The notes beneath the pieces were generated by a model. That model was not told where the DNA came from. It saw only the letters and a program-made list of their open reading frames with translations, and did not search any database. A stretch of DNA of 64,000 nucleotides from NCBI GenBank assembly GCA_023433405.1, contig JAEZCT010000019.1, forward strand, positions 1 to 64,000, read 5' to 3'. Below, piece by piece: positions 8,323 through 15,508 of the stretch (the first letter of the stretch is position 1; each line of letters begins with the position of its first letter). The DNA is from Bacillota bacterium. Its GTDB lineage: Bacteria > Bacillota > Clostridia > Oscillospirales > Ruminococcaceae. The position numbers and the translations under genes are program-made.

Positions 8323-9909
8323 CTAACCCGCAATTTCAGAGCGCGACTCGCCCTTGGGATATTTCGGGTTTTTCGTGGCCTCCAGATTTCTGGCTTGAAT
8401 TGCGGGCACCATATCGTACTTGCCGGTATACTCCCTCAGTACGGTGGAGTTTTTAATCTCATCGGGCAGGTCCGCGTCCGAGAGCATTCTGCGCGTCATA
8501 AAGCCCGCGTTGCCGGGAATTTCATCCTTGGAGATATCGAGCTTTGCTAACTGGTGGATGGGGGAATAAATGGCGTCGTATATGTCGCGAGCAAAGCGCA
8601 CCCAGCCCTCATAGCCCTTCCATGGGCCGTTGTGGTATGCGTGGGCGTTGAGGTAGGGGACCCGGATCTTTTTCGCGACCTCGCCGGGACGCTTGCCGGT
8701 GAAGATGATGTCGGGCTTTAGCATTTCCATCGCCTCAAGCCCCTCCAGCTCGTTGGGGTCGTCGATGGCAAGCGCGCCCTCCTCGCAGCGGGAGATACCC
8801 TTTTCCATATCGCCCTGATGGCCAAACTTAGTGTAAACGGATACCACCTCCACGCCCATTTCCTCGTGGATAACGTGCGCCCAGTGCCACAGCTTCGAGC
8901 CGCCCGGCCACAGGCAGACCTTTTTGCCTTGCAGGCGCGCCTTGTACCAGTCAAGCTCCGGCTTCCAGCGGGCGGTTTCCTCGTCTATGATCGCCTTTGC
9001 CCGCTCCTCAATGCCAAAGAACAGGGCAATCTTGCGCAGGGAATTGGAAAGCGGCTCAAAGCCAAAACCGTCGATGTCAAGGCGGGGGATTCCATAGCGA
9101 GTGCGGAGCTCGTTGCAGATGTACTCGGCGGAGCGGGCGCATTCCAGAACATTCAAATGTGCCTTATGCATCGCGCGCAGACCGTCATACGAGCCGTTGC
9201 CGGTAAAGGTGGAGAGCACCTGAATGCCCATGCGGTGGAAGTAATCCTGCATAACCTCCTGGTCGCCTTGAATGTTATACTCGCCAACATAATTTATGAC
9301 ATAATCGCTTTTAATCTCCGGCTCTACGGAGCCGACCTTCTGGTTAATCCACGCGATATTAATCTTGTGATGACCGCCGGACTGGCTGGGGCCGCCAAAA
9401 CCGGGTGAGTTGCATACGAAGATATCCACCTCGGGGTTATCCTCCATAATCTCCTCCGCAATGGCGTTGATGTCGTCGCCAATAAGAGCCGAGGCGCAGG
9501 TCTGGTAGATGGTCATGCGCTTGATGTTCGGAAACGCCGCAAACGCTTCCTTGATGTTTTGCCGCAAAATACCTTCCGCGCCAAAAACGATGTGCTTCTC
9601 CTTCATATCGGTGGCAAAGGTATATTTAATTTGAAAGTTGTCGTTGTCGCTGATGTAGCGCTTGGTTTGCCAGGTATCGTAGGTGCAGCCCACGGGGCCG
9701 TGGCTCATGTGAATAACATCCTTCATGGGGGTGCCGATAACGTGCTTTGCGCCGCAGTAAGCGCAGCCACGCTCAGAGATTGTGCCTGGAATGGTGTTAA
9801 GGTAACCAAGAGGCAGGGCCATCGAAAGATCCTCTCCCGGGCCTTTTATTACGGCGTGCTTTTCCCGTTCGGGAATGCACTCGCTGCATTTAAACAGATG
9901 GTAAGGCAT
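8323..9909 (-). CDS. anfD: Fe-only nitrogenase alpha subunit AnfD
   Basis: 528-residue catalytic subunit of the FeFe protein, reducing N2 at the FeFe cofactor. The P-cluster cysteines are Cys49 (ERGCAYCG), Cys75 (GPVGC) and Cys138 (YQTCAS). The cofactor ligands are Cys257 (NVLECARS) and His423 (LNAHAYHNGP). AnfD-specific features are the HAYHNGPWKGYEGW segment and the long C-terminal tail containing GFMTRRMLSDADLPDEI. GGAGC-type site 8 bases before the ATG. Flanked by nifI2 (18 bases upstream) and anfG (18 bases downstream). Confidence 0.96.
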   Translation of the reverse strand: MPYHLFKCSECIPEREKHAVIKGPGEDLSMALPLGYLNTIPGTISERGCAYCGAKHVIGTPMKDVIHMSHGPVGCTYDTWQTKRYISDNDNFQIKYTFATDMKEKHIVFGAEGILRQNIKEAFAAFPNIKRMTIYQTCASALIGDDINAIAEEIMEDNPEVDIFVCNSPGFGGPSQSGGHHKINIAWINQKVGSVEPEIKSDYVINYVGEYNIQGDQEVMQDYFHRMGIQVLSTFTGNGSYDGLRAMHKAHLNVLECARSAEYICNELRTRYGIPRLDIDGFGFEPLSNSLRKIALFFGIEERAKAIIDEETARWKPELDWYKARLQGKKVCLWPGGSKLWHWAHVIHEEMGVEVVSVYTKFGHQGDMEKGISRCEEGALAIDDPNELEGLEAMEMLKPDIIFTGKRPGEVAKKIRVPYLNAHAYHNGPWKGYEGWVRFARDIYDAIYSPIHQLAKLDISKDEIPGNAGFMTRRMLSDADLPDEIKNSTVLREYTGKYDMVPAIQARNLEATKNPKYPKGESRSEIAG

Positions 9910-9927
9910 AATGGTTGCTCCTTTCCA

Positions 9928-10299
9928 TTAAAGAATCGCGTCGGTTCCGGTCTCGTCGGTGCGGATACGCACCGCCTCAACCACAGGGCAGATAAAAATC
10001 TTTCCGTCGCCGTACTGCCCGGTACGGTTTACGGCGATGACGGCCTTTACCACCGGCTCTACATCCTCGTCCTTCACCACAATGGAGATCTGACGCTTTG
10101 GGATGTACTTCATCGCGCTGTTCTTTATCTGCTCAATCAGCTTCGGGCGTATCTCCACATCCACCTCGCCGATAATTCCTCTTTGCTTGCCGCGCCCGAG
10201 AACGGGTATGGCTGTAATGGCGGGGCAATCGAGTTTTTCCAGCGCAAGCTTTGTGGGACCGACCATCTTGGGTCTTATGATTGCGATAATTTCTTTCAT
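9928..10299 (-). CDS. nifI2: NifI2, PII-family nitrogenase regulator (anf-linked)
   Basis: 123-residue PII-like protein. In archaea and anaerobic bacteria NifI1 and NifI2 form a complex that binds dinitrogenase and blocks reductase docking when 2-oxoglutarate is low, giving ammonia switch-off without ADP-ribosylation. The family ends YGDGKIFICPVVEAVRIRT; the longer T-loop region (VDVEIRPKLIEQIKNSAMKYIPKRQ) marks the NifI2 type. Placed between nifI1 and anfD, exactly the conserved nifH-I1-I2-D order. Confidence 0.93.
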   Translation of the reverse strand: MKEIIAIIRPKMVGPTKLALEKLDCPAITAIPVLGRGKQRGIIGEVDVEIRPKLIEQIKNSAMKYIPKRQISIVVKDEDVEPVVKAVIAVNRTGQYGDGKIFICPVVEAVRIRTDETGTDAIL

Positions 10300-10319
10300 G
10301 AGAAAGCTAAGCCCCTTTC

Positions 10320-10637
10320 TTACAGCAGTTCGTCGCCGGTGCGAACAGTGTACACCTTCTCCACTGGGGAGATAAAGATTTTACCGTCGCCGAAGTTGCC
10401 GGTATAGGCCTTGTATTTAATGAGCTTTAAGACCTTATCCACATCCTCGTCCTCCACTACCATCATAATCAGGGTTTTGGGCAGCTCGTCATAATGAATT
10501 GCGCCGACAGTAATGCCCTTTTGCTTGCCGCGTCCAAACGCGTGAATCTTTGTCATGGAGCTAAAGCCCGCCTCAGCCAGGCTATCGGACACACTGTCGG
10601 CGGCCTCGGGTCGCACAATCGCTTTAATCATTTTCAT
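10320..10637 (-). CDS. nifI1: NifI1, PII-family nitrogenase regulator (anf-linked)
   Basis: 105-residue PII-like partner of NifI2. The T-loop region reads GRGKQKGITVGAIHYDELPKT and the C-terminal signature GNFGDGKIFISPVEKVYTVRTG. It lies 29 bases after anfH. It senses 2-oxoglutarate/ATP in characterised relatives; here it should act on the FeFe enzyme. A separate, sequence-distinct NifI1 is next to the Mo nifH (48768-49094), so each nitrogenase has its own pair. Confidence 0.93.
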   Translation of the reverse strand: MKMIKAIVRPEAADSVSDSLAEAGFSSMTKIHAFGRGKQKGITVGAIHYDELPKTLIMMVVEDEDVDKVLKLIKYKAYTGNFGDGKIFISPVEKVYTVRTGDELL

Positions 10638-10666
10638 TTCGGTTGCGCTCCTTTTTACATTGTTAT

Positions 10667-11491
10667 TTAGTCGGCGATGCCATATTTGACAACCATGGCC
10701 TCCAACTCATCCATAGAGAGCGGGCTTGGTATTACAAACATCTTGTTTTCAATAATTTTGCGCGCGAGCTCACCGTACTCCTTTGCCTGGTTCTCGGAGG
10801 AGTCGTATTCCACAACGGTTTTCTTATTAAACTCCGCCTTCTGCACGATGTTGTCGCGGGGTACAAAGTGAATCATCTGGGTGCCGATGGCGGCGGTGAA
10901 TTCCTCCAAAAACTCCCGCTCCCGGTCAACCTTGCGGCTGTTGCAGATAATGCCGCCAAGACGCACGCCGCTCTGCTTTGCGTACTTGAGAAGTCCCTTG
11001 CAGATGTTGTTTGCCGCGTAAATCGCCATCATCTCGCCGGAGGCTACAATGTAAACCTCCTGGGCTTTTCCGTCGCGGATAGGCATTGCGAAGCCGCCGC
11101 ACACCACGTCGCCCAAAACATCAAAGAACACGAAATCAAGGTCTTCCGTATAAGCGCCGTTGCCTTCCATCAGGTCGATGGCGGTGATAACGCCGCGTCC
11201 CGCGCAGCCAACGCCGGGCTCGGGGCCGCCCGATTCCACGCAGCGGATGTCCATAAAGCCGGTTTTGATCACCTTGTCGTTGGTGACCTTCTCCGCGCCG
11301 TCCTGACGCAGAACATCCATCAGGGTTTCCTGGGGCTTTCCGCCAAGAATTAAACGGGTGGAATCTGCCTTTGGGTCACAGCCGTGGATAAAAATTTTCT
11401 GGTCATAATAGTGCGCCATGGCCGCCGCTGTGTTTTGCTGTGTGGTGGATTTGCCGATACCGCCTTTGCCGTAAAACGCGATCTTTCTCAT
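10667..11491 (-). CDS. anfH: Nitrogenase iron protein AnfH (Fe-only type)
   Basis: 274-residue MgATP-dependent reductase that feeds electrons to AnfDGK. The P-loop is GKGGIGKSTTQQN (residues 8-20), the [4Fe-4S] ligands are Cys96 (GVGCAGRG) and Cys131 (VVCGGF), and switch II is around DVLGD. The FIHGCDPKADSTRL block is typical of AnfH-type Fe proteins. First gene of the anf operon; GGAGG precedes the ATG. A sigma-A type promoter and repeated GTTATGTTT motifs lie upstream. The other NifH (47908-48729) differs throughout, so they are not recent duplicates. Confidence 0.95.
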   Translation of the reverse strand: MRKIAFYGKGGIGKSTTQQNTAAAMAHYYDQKIFIHGCDPKADSTRLILGGKPQETLMDVLRQDGAEKVTNDKVIKTGFMDIRCVESGGPEPGVGCAGRGVITAIDLMEGNGAYTEDLDFVFFDVLGDVVCGGFAMPIRDGKAQEVYIVASGEMMAIYAANNICKGLLKYAKQSGVRLGGIICNSRKVDREREFLEEFTAAIGTQMIHFVPRDNIVQKAEFNKKTVVEYDSSENQAKEYGELARKIIENKMFVIPSPLSMDELEAMVVKYGIAD

Positions 11492-11599
11492 ACTTCATCC
11501 TCCATACTGTTCATACTGTTTTAGCCGGACTCAAATCTCGTTATTACTCTACGATATAACAAAAAAGGGCGCTTTTTTGCTTTGCAACTGCTCAGCGAA

Positions 11600-11620
11600 A
11601 AGTAACCCCTTTGTTAACTT
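11600..11620 (-). promoter_or_regulatory. Hexaloop hairpin in the anfH leader RNA
   Basis: Read on the minus strand, a 7-bp stem (with one bulged U) closes the hexaloop AAAGGG. The loop is identical to the first hexaloop in the nifH leader and has the A1 and G4 bases required by ANTAR proteins. It is about 110 nt before the anfH start. A second hexaloop hairpin and a convincing terminator are not seen, only an A6/U6 pairing further down, so function is uncertain. Confidence 0.35.
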
Positions 11621-11706
11621 CTTTAATTTTCAGTGGTACTGTGTTGGTTAAATTCTTGGCGCCACCGTGAGTAACGTTTAATATCAAATATAATTGTTAA
11701 CGTTTC

Positions 11707-11724
11707 GTTATGTTTGTCACGTTT
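11707..11724. promoter_or_regulatory. Candidate operator, GTTATGTTT motif 1
   Basis: GTTATGTTTGTCACGTTT recurs almost unchanged at 11841-11858, and its 9-base core is found inverted at 12018-12026. This copy lies at about +6 to +23 relative to the predicted anfH promoter, where a bound protein would block transcription. The neighbouring regulator at 12112 is the natural candidate to bind it. Confidence 0.5.
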
Positions 11725-11736
11725 GTTATGCTTGTA

Positions 11737-11765
11737 ATTGTACAGGATAGCCCTGTGGAATGCAA
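11737..11765 (-). promoter_or_regulatory. Predicted anfH promoter
   Basis: On the minus strand TTGCAT (11760-11765) and TACAAT (11737-11742) are separated by 17 bases. This predicts a transcript start near 11730 and a leader of about 240 nt before anfH. Confidence 0.55.
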
Positions 11766-11840
11766 GACGGAATACTAAACAAGGTATTTTCCGCTGTTTT
11801 TATAATTACTGTGTAAATGCTACAACAATGTATTTGTTTA

Positions 11841-11858
11841 GTTATGTTTATCACATGT
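11841..11858. promoter_or_regulatory. Candidate operator, GTTATGTTT motif 2
   Basis: GTTATGTTTATCACATGT, 134 bases from motif 1 in the same orientation, upstream of the predicted anfH -35. It may act with motif 1 and the inverted core at 12018 by looping or cooperative binding. Confidence 0.45.
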
Positions 11859-11954
11859 ATCACTAAATCCAATTTATATTTATTCGTTTGTCCACCCACA
11901 CGCCGTGTAAAGATTCGCTCAAAAAACTGACGGCAGAATGTAGCCTCCCCCATC

Positions 11955-11983
11955 TTGCCAGGAATTTTGCACTGTGCTATAAT
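11955..11983 (+). promoter_or_regulatory. Predicted promoter of the HTH-PBP regulator gene
   Basis: TTGCCA and TATAAT with a 17-base spacer, giving a start near 11990. An inverted GTTATGTTT core (AAACATAAC at 12018-12026) lies just downstream, suggesting autoregulation. Confidence 0.6.
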
Positions 11984-12017
11984 AAAAAAGCTGTGACAAA
12001 CAAATAGAAATGATATA

Positions 12018-12026
12018 AAACATAAC
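12018..12026. promoter_or_regulatory. Candidate operator core, inverted copy
   Basis: AAACATAAC, reverse complement of the motif core at 11707 and 11841, located between the predicted start of the regulator transcript and its coding region. Confidence 0.35.
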
Positions 12027-12111
12027 AATCACAAGTACCCCGACAGTAAGATGCGCCCGGCGGCATTGCCTATGCCGGAAAACGGCGCAACGGTTTAGGA
12101 GGCTTTTAATT

Positions 12112-13089
12112 ATGCCTAACGATCTTTTAAGCGCACAGGAAGTCGCAGAGATCCTCAAGGTGGCACGCAATACCGTCTATGAGATCATCAAGCGCGGTGA
12201 ACTGAAATATTCAAAGGTTGGCAAGCAGGTTCGGGTAGCCCGGCAGGATGTGGAGAGCTATCTTGGGCGCGCCACCCCCGTGGAGGAACAACCCACCAAG
12301 TACCTTCAAACCACCCACGGTTTGAAGGGAACCTACTCCACCCCTACGCAGGCGTATCCCCAGATCATGGAGGACAGCAAACGCGGCGGGGAGTTTGTCA
12401 TCTGCGGGCAGGATATCAGTCTGGATATTCTTGCAAACCACCTTAATACGCTGACCGACATGCTACAGGTATACCGCTCCTACCTTGGCAGCTATAACGG
12501 GATATACGCCCTGTATCAAGGGCGGGTGAACGTGGCGACGGCACACCTCTGGGACGGCGACCTCGACGAATATAACATTTCCTATGTAAAAAAGATGATG
12601 CCGGGCATCCCGGCGCTGGTTATGCGTATTGGAAAACGGCAGCATGGCTTTTATGTGGCGTCGGGCAACCCCAAGGGCATTATGGGCTGGCCCGATTTAA
12701 AGCGCAAGGATATTGCCATAGCCAACCGCGAAAAAGGCAGCGGCGCGCGGGTGCTGCTGGATGAAAAGCTGCGCCTCATGGGCATGATAGGTGATTATGT
12801 AGAAGGCTATGGGAATGAGTACAAATCGCATCTTGCCGTGGCCTCCCAGGTGCTGAGGGGGCAGGCGGATCTTGGGATAGGCAGCGAGTCCGGCTGCAAG
12901 ACGCTTAAGGGGGTGGACTTTATTCCCCTGCAAACCGAATGCTATGACCTTGTGATACGGCTGGCCGACGCAGAGAAGCCGCCCTATCGGGCTATTTTGG
13001 AGATTGTTTCCTCCGACGCGTACCGGCTGGACCTTGAGAGCATTGGCGGGTACGATACCAGTGAAACCGGCAAGATTATTTGGCAGTAA
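12112..13089 (+). CDS. One-component regulator: excisionase-type HTH plus PBP-like ligand domain (probable molybdate/tungstate sensor)
   Basis: 325 residues. Residues 4-54 are a MerR/excisionase-like helix-turn-helix (LLSAQEVAEILKVARNTVYE), and about 85-310 form a periplasmic-binding-protein-like domain with ModA-type features (VICGQDISLDILANHL, IAIANREKGSGARVLLDEKL, ADLGIGSESG). This architecture occurs in bacteria lacking ModE and is often linked to Mo genes. It is divergent from anfH with 620 bases between, and repeated GTTATGTTT motifs lie there. The inference is that it senses oxyanion and represses anf when Mo is present. No signal peptide, so cytoplasmic. GGAGG 8 bases before the ATG. 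Ligand and sign of regulation are untested. Confidence 0.8.
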   Translation: MPNDLLSAQEVAEILKVARNTVYEIIKRGELKYSKVGKQVRVARQDVESYLGRATPVEEQPTKYLQTTHGLKGTYSTPTQAYPQIMEDSKRGGEFVICGQDISLDILANHLNTLTDMLQVYRSYLGSYNGIYALYQGRVNVATAHLWDGDLDEYNISYVKKMMPGIPALVMRIGKRQHGFYVASGNPKGIMGWPDLKRKDIAIANREKGSGARVLLDEKLRLMGMIGDYVEGYGNEYKSHLAVASQVLRGQADLGIGSESGCKTLKGVDFIPLQTECYDLVIRLADAEKPPYRAILEIVSSDAYRLDLESIGGYDTSETGKIIWQ

Positions 13090-13176
13090 CAAAAAATCCC
13101 CTCACAAGTGTAGGCGCTGAGATAAAAGCCCTATAAGCTAAAAAACGATACTGACATGAGTATTTTCATAAAAACT

Positions 13177-13213
13177 CGACCCCCATGGCAGCAAAGTCAT
13201 GGGGGTCTTTAAC
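13177..13213 (+). terminator. Terminator after the regulator gene
   Basis: GACCCCCATG pairs with CATGGGGGTC around a short loop and is followed by TTTAAC. It is 90 bases past the regulator stop. Confidence 0.7.
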
Positions 13214-13257
13214 TATACATATATGAAGGAATGGCGAAATTGTTAAGCCACTAAGCG

Positions 13258-13965
13258 CTAATTGACGTAAAAGGACTCGGGGTCGATTCCCTGAGACGCA
13301 CAGGCGACATCAAAAATGATGGCTTGTGTGCTGTCCTTTTGCAATTCCGCGGTCACATCAATAAGGAGCTCCTCCTCGGTTTTATTCACCTGAATGCCCT
13401 CTACCTGCCAGATGACATTGAACGCACTCATCAGGGTTAGGTGTTCCTCCACTGTCATGAGCTGCCAGTCAAAGATATCGTACGCGAGTGCTGAGGCATC
13501 GGGATGGATGTCATACCCTGTGGGGGCGTCTGTCTCCGGAGCCGGCTGCGTGTCATCCGTTTGGGGGTAAAACAACACCGGGTCAACCCCCTGAGCCTCG
13601 CATACCAGTATAAACATAAGGGTTTGCTCCGTGTCCTTTGATAGCGACGTGTTTGCCTGCTCGAGAACACTCTCCGGGGTAACGTCATCCATAATCCCAT
13701 AATAGTCCTGCCAGATAAACATCACATCCTGCGACCATTTGAGCTTTTCCTCATCGGTCATGGCAGCCCAATCATATATATCCGCTGAAATCACCGAGGC
13801 GGCGTCGATGGGCGGCGGAAGATCCGGTTCCCCTTCTTCAAAATAGGGAGTCTCCTCCGAGCTGCTGCTGACCTCATCATCCAGTAAAAATGCGCCAAGC
13901 AGGCACCCTGTCAGGCAGGGCACCATCAACAGCGCGGTGAGTAAAAAAACGATTAACCTTTTCAT
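13258..13965 (-). CDS. Lipoprotein with a tandemly duplicated ~75-residue domain
   Basis: 235 residues. The N-terminus has a lipoprotein signal (LLTALLMVPCLTGCLLG, lipidated Cys near 21), placing it on the outer face of the membrane. The mature part is two copies of one domain: residues about 58-140 (ADIYDWAAMTDEEK ... VCEAQGVDPVLFY) and 152-234 (YDIFDWQLMTVEEH ... ACASQGIDPESFY). Both share the YDxxxW-x-MT-x-EE start and the QG-DP-x-x-FY end. I do not recognise the family. It is alone, convergent with the regulator gene. Function unknown. Confidence 0.7.
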   Translation of the reverse strand: MKRLIVFLLTALLMVPCLTGCLLGAFLLDDEVSSSSEETPYFEEGEPDLPPPIDAASVISADIYDWAAMTDEEKLKWSQDVMFIWQDYYGIMDDVTPESVLEQANTSLSKDTEQTLMFILVCEAQGVDPVLFYPQTDDTQPAPETDAPTGYDIHPDASALAYDIFDWQLMTVEEHLTLMSAFNVIWQVEGIQVNKTEEELLIDVTAELQKDSTQAIIFDVACASQGIDPESFYVN

Positions 13966-13986
13966 ACCCTATCTCCATCCTTCTAA

Positions 13987-14019
13987 TACTGCTAACCGAT
14001 TTAAAAGAGTATAAAAATC
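13987..14019 (-). repeat. Terminal fragment of the 102-bp repeat
   Basis: ATACTGCTAACCGATTTAAAAG continuing through AGTATAAAAATC matches one end of the dispersed repeat; the rest is missing. The remainder of 14020-14189 shows nothing recognisable. Confidence 0.55.
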
Positions 14020-14189
14020 GGAATAATTTGGCGGCGGAATAATTGCCGCCGCTTTGACACGATCTGCCTATATGTAGTCTGTGTATTCAAAAAGCACCGC
14101 CGCCGAATCTATTTTTTCTTTCTATCCTTCGTGCAGGCAGTACGTTAAGAAGCGTACCCGTAGCTATCTCCGGCCTATTTGATATCGGG

Positions 14190-14369
14190 TTAATCGATGG
14201 AGAACACTAAAAAGACCCCCAGCGCCGTGTAAAGCAGGAAAGCAGCAGCGAAAACCAGAAGTGGTATGGCCGCAAGCAGCATCTTTTTGCGCCTGCGGGC
14301 TAACACTAAGCCGATGAATCCAAGTATTGCCGCAACCAGTCCAAGAATCAGGCTTACAAGCAGTTCCAC
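14190..14369 (-). CDS. Small two-helix membrane protein
   Basis: 59 residues from a GTG start with AAGGAG 6-8 bases upstream. It reads VELLVSLILGLVAAILGFIG then an ARRRKK turn and a second hydrophobic stretch (LLAAIPLLVFAAAFLLYTAL), ending VFSID. The two transmembrane helices with a basic loop between them make it look like a real small membrane protein. No family recognised. It lies between two lipoprotein genes. Confidence 0.55.
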   Translation of the reverse strand: MELLVSLILGLVAAILGFIGLVLARRRKKMLLAAIPLLVFAAAFLLYTALGVFLVFSID

Positions 14370-14677
14370 CCCTTACACTCCTTTTCGGATTACAGGAAAA
14401 GCATTGGCTTTACTCTATTATATTACTACAGGAAATCAATTTTGCCTCTACCCGAAATGGGTAGTTTAAAGTTCTGTTGCTTTTAACCGAGCCATTACCT
14501 TCGTGTGCGACTGCACCGGTGAATGGTTCTTTGTTTTTTGAAAACCCACCTGAAAAGTGTAGTGCAAATTTACTTGCGTTATTATATAATAATACCGCTT
14601 CACAGGAAAAATCCAGGATAAGCAAGCCTGTATTTTTCTTATTCTTTTACTGGGTTTATGAAAGGATAGCACCGAAA

Positions 14678-15301
14678 ATGAAACATCTCGCTTTAAGAGC
14701 ACTTGCGTCCATGATGGCGACTACGATTCTTCTCGCGTCCGCAGTCGCCTGTTCCCCGGGTACGCCCACTGCCGTCCAATCCTCAGCTGCCCCGGCCTCC
14801 GGCGAAAGCGCGGTTTCAGCCGATGGCGGCACGTCAAGTGAAACCGGACCTTCCGGCTCCTCCCAAGAAACTGATGAGGAGGAGTTTAAGACCTATTTCA
14901 ACGCGCTCTATGGATATTCCGTACCTTATCCCGCTTATATTGAATCCGCGGTGGAAAGCGACAGCGGCGATGGTGTAACCCTGACGAATAAAACAGCAGA
15001 TGAGATTCTTAAAATCTGGGCGCAGTATGATATCGATTCGCTGACCGGTCAGGCCATGCTGGAGGAAGCCAAAACCAGGGTGGCACACATCGTAATGGAA
15101 GAGGCGGACGACACCAGCTTTTATATCCTGTATCAGGGCGGGGATGGCGGTGAAGGCGGCATTATTAACTTCTTTGAGTATGGACTGATTAAGGATGGCA
15201 CCATAGTCCGCTTCTTATTCCGCTATCCCTTAGAGGTTGAGGCAGAATACGACGACATCATCAAGCAGATGATAACCGGCCTAACTTTCACCACCGCATG
15301 A
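14678..15301 (+). CDS. Putative lipoprotein of unknown function
   Basis: 207 residues. The signal peptide ends in a lipobox (LLASAVACS, Cys near 25), followed by a Ser/Gly/Thr/Glu-rich linker (residues 26-67) and a compact domain to the end with YGYSVPYPAYIESAVESDSGDGVTL. The domain looks like the small surface-exposed proteins common in Clostridia, but I cannot name the family. The ATG at 14678 is chosen because it begins the signal peptide; earlier in-frame starts would add an unrelated N-terminus. A strong terminator follows. Confidence 0.65.
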   Translation: MKHLALRALASMMATTILLASAVACSPGTPTAVQSSAAPASGESAVSADGGTSSETGPSGSSQETDEEEFKTYFNALYGYSVPYPAYIESAVESDSGDGVTLTNKTADEILKIWAQYDIDSLTGQAMLEEAKTRVAHIVMEEADDTSFYILYQGGDGGEGGIINFFEYGLIKDGTIVRFLFRYPLEVEAEYDDIIKQMITGLTFTTA

Positions 15302-15424
15302 GGTGAATGCCATTGAAAAAACCTAAAAAAAGATAATCCGCAAAGCGGCGCGAAGCTGTTCCCGCATATCGTTTCGCACATGCTCTACACCCTTACCGGT
15401 GGACGGATTGACTTGCAAGAAAAA

Positions 15425-15488
15425 CCGCGCCCAAACAGGTTCCCCGGTTCCAGCCGGATACCTGTTTTGGGCGCGGACTAATTTTTTT
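15425..15488 (+). terminator. Strong terminator after the lipoprotein gene
   Basis: CCGCGCCCAAACAGGT pairs with ACCTGTTTTGGGCGCGG (one bulge) and is followed by ACTAATTTTTTT. It serves the plus-strand lipoprotein gene and also separates it from the convergent kinase-like gene. Confidence 0.75.
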
Positions 15489-15508
15489 GGAAAAGGCTAC
15501 CCCTCAAA

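Noticed and set aside
6548..9909. Vanadium nitrogenase (vnfDGK) instead of Fe-only
   Set aside because: The AnfD tail, the AnfK C-terminus NKEWVLNVW, the AnfG sequence and the linked anfO all favour Fe-only.
11560..11580. Intrinsic terminator in the anfH leader
   Set aside because: The AAAAAAG/CUUUUUU stem is A-U rich with a short loop and no separate U-tract; too weak to call.
15300..15424. A gene between the lipoprotein stop and its terminator
   Set aside because: No reading frame with a ribosome binding site; the stretch reads as 3' untranslated sequence.
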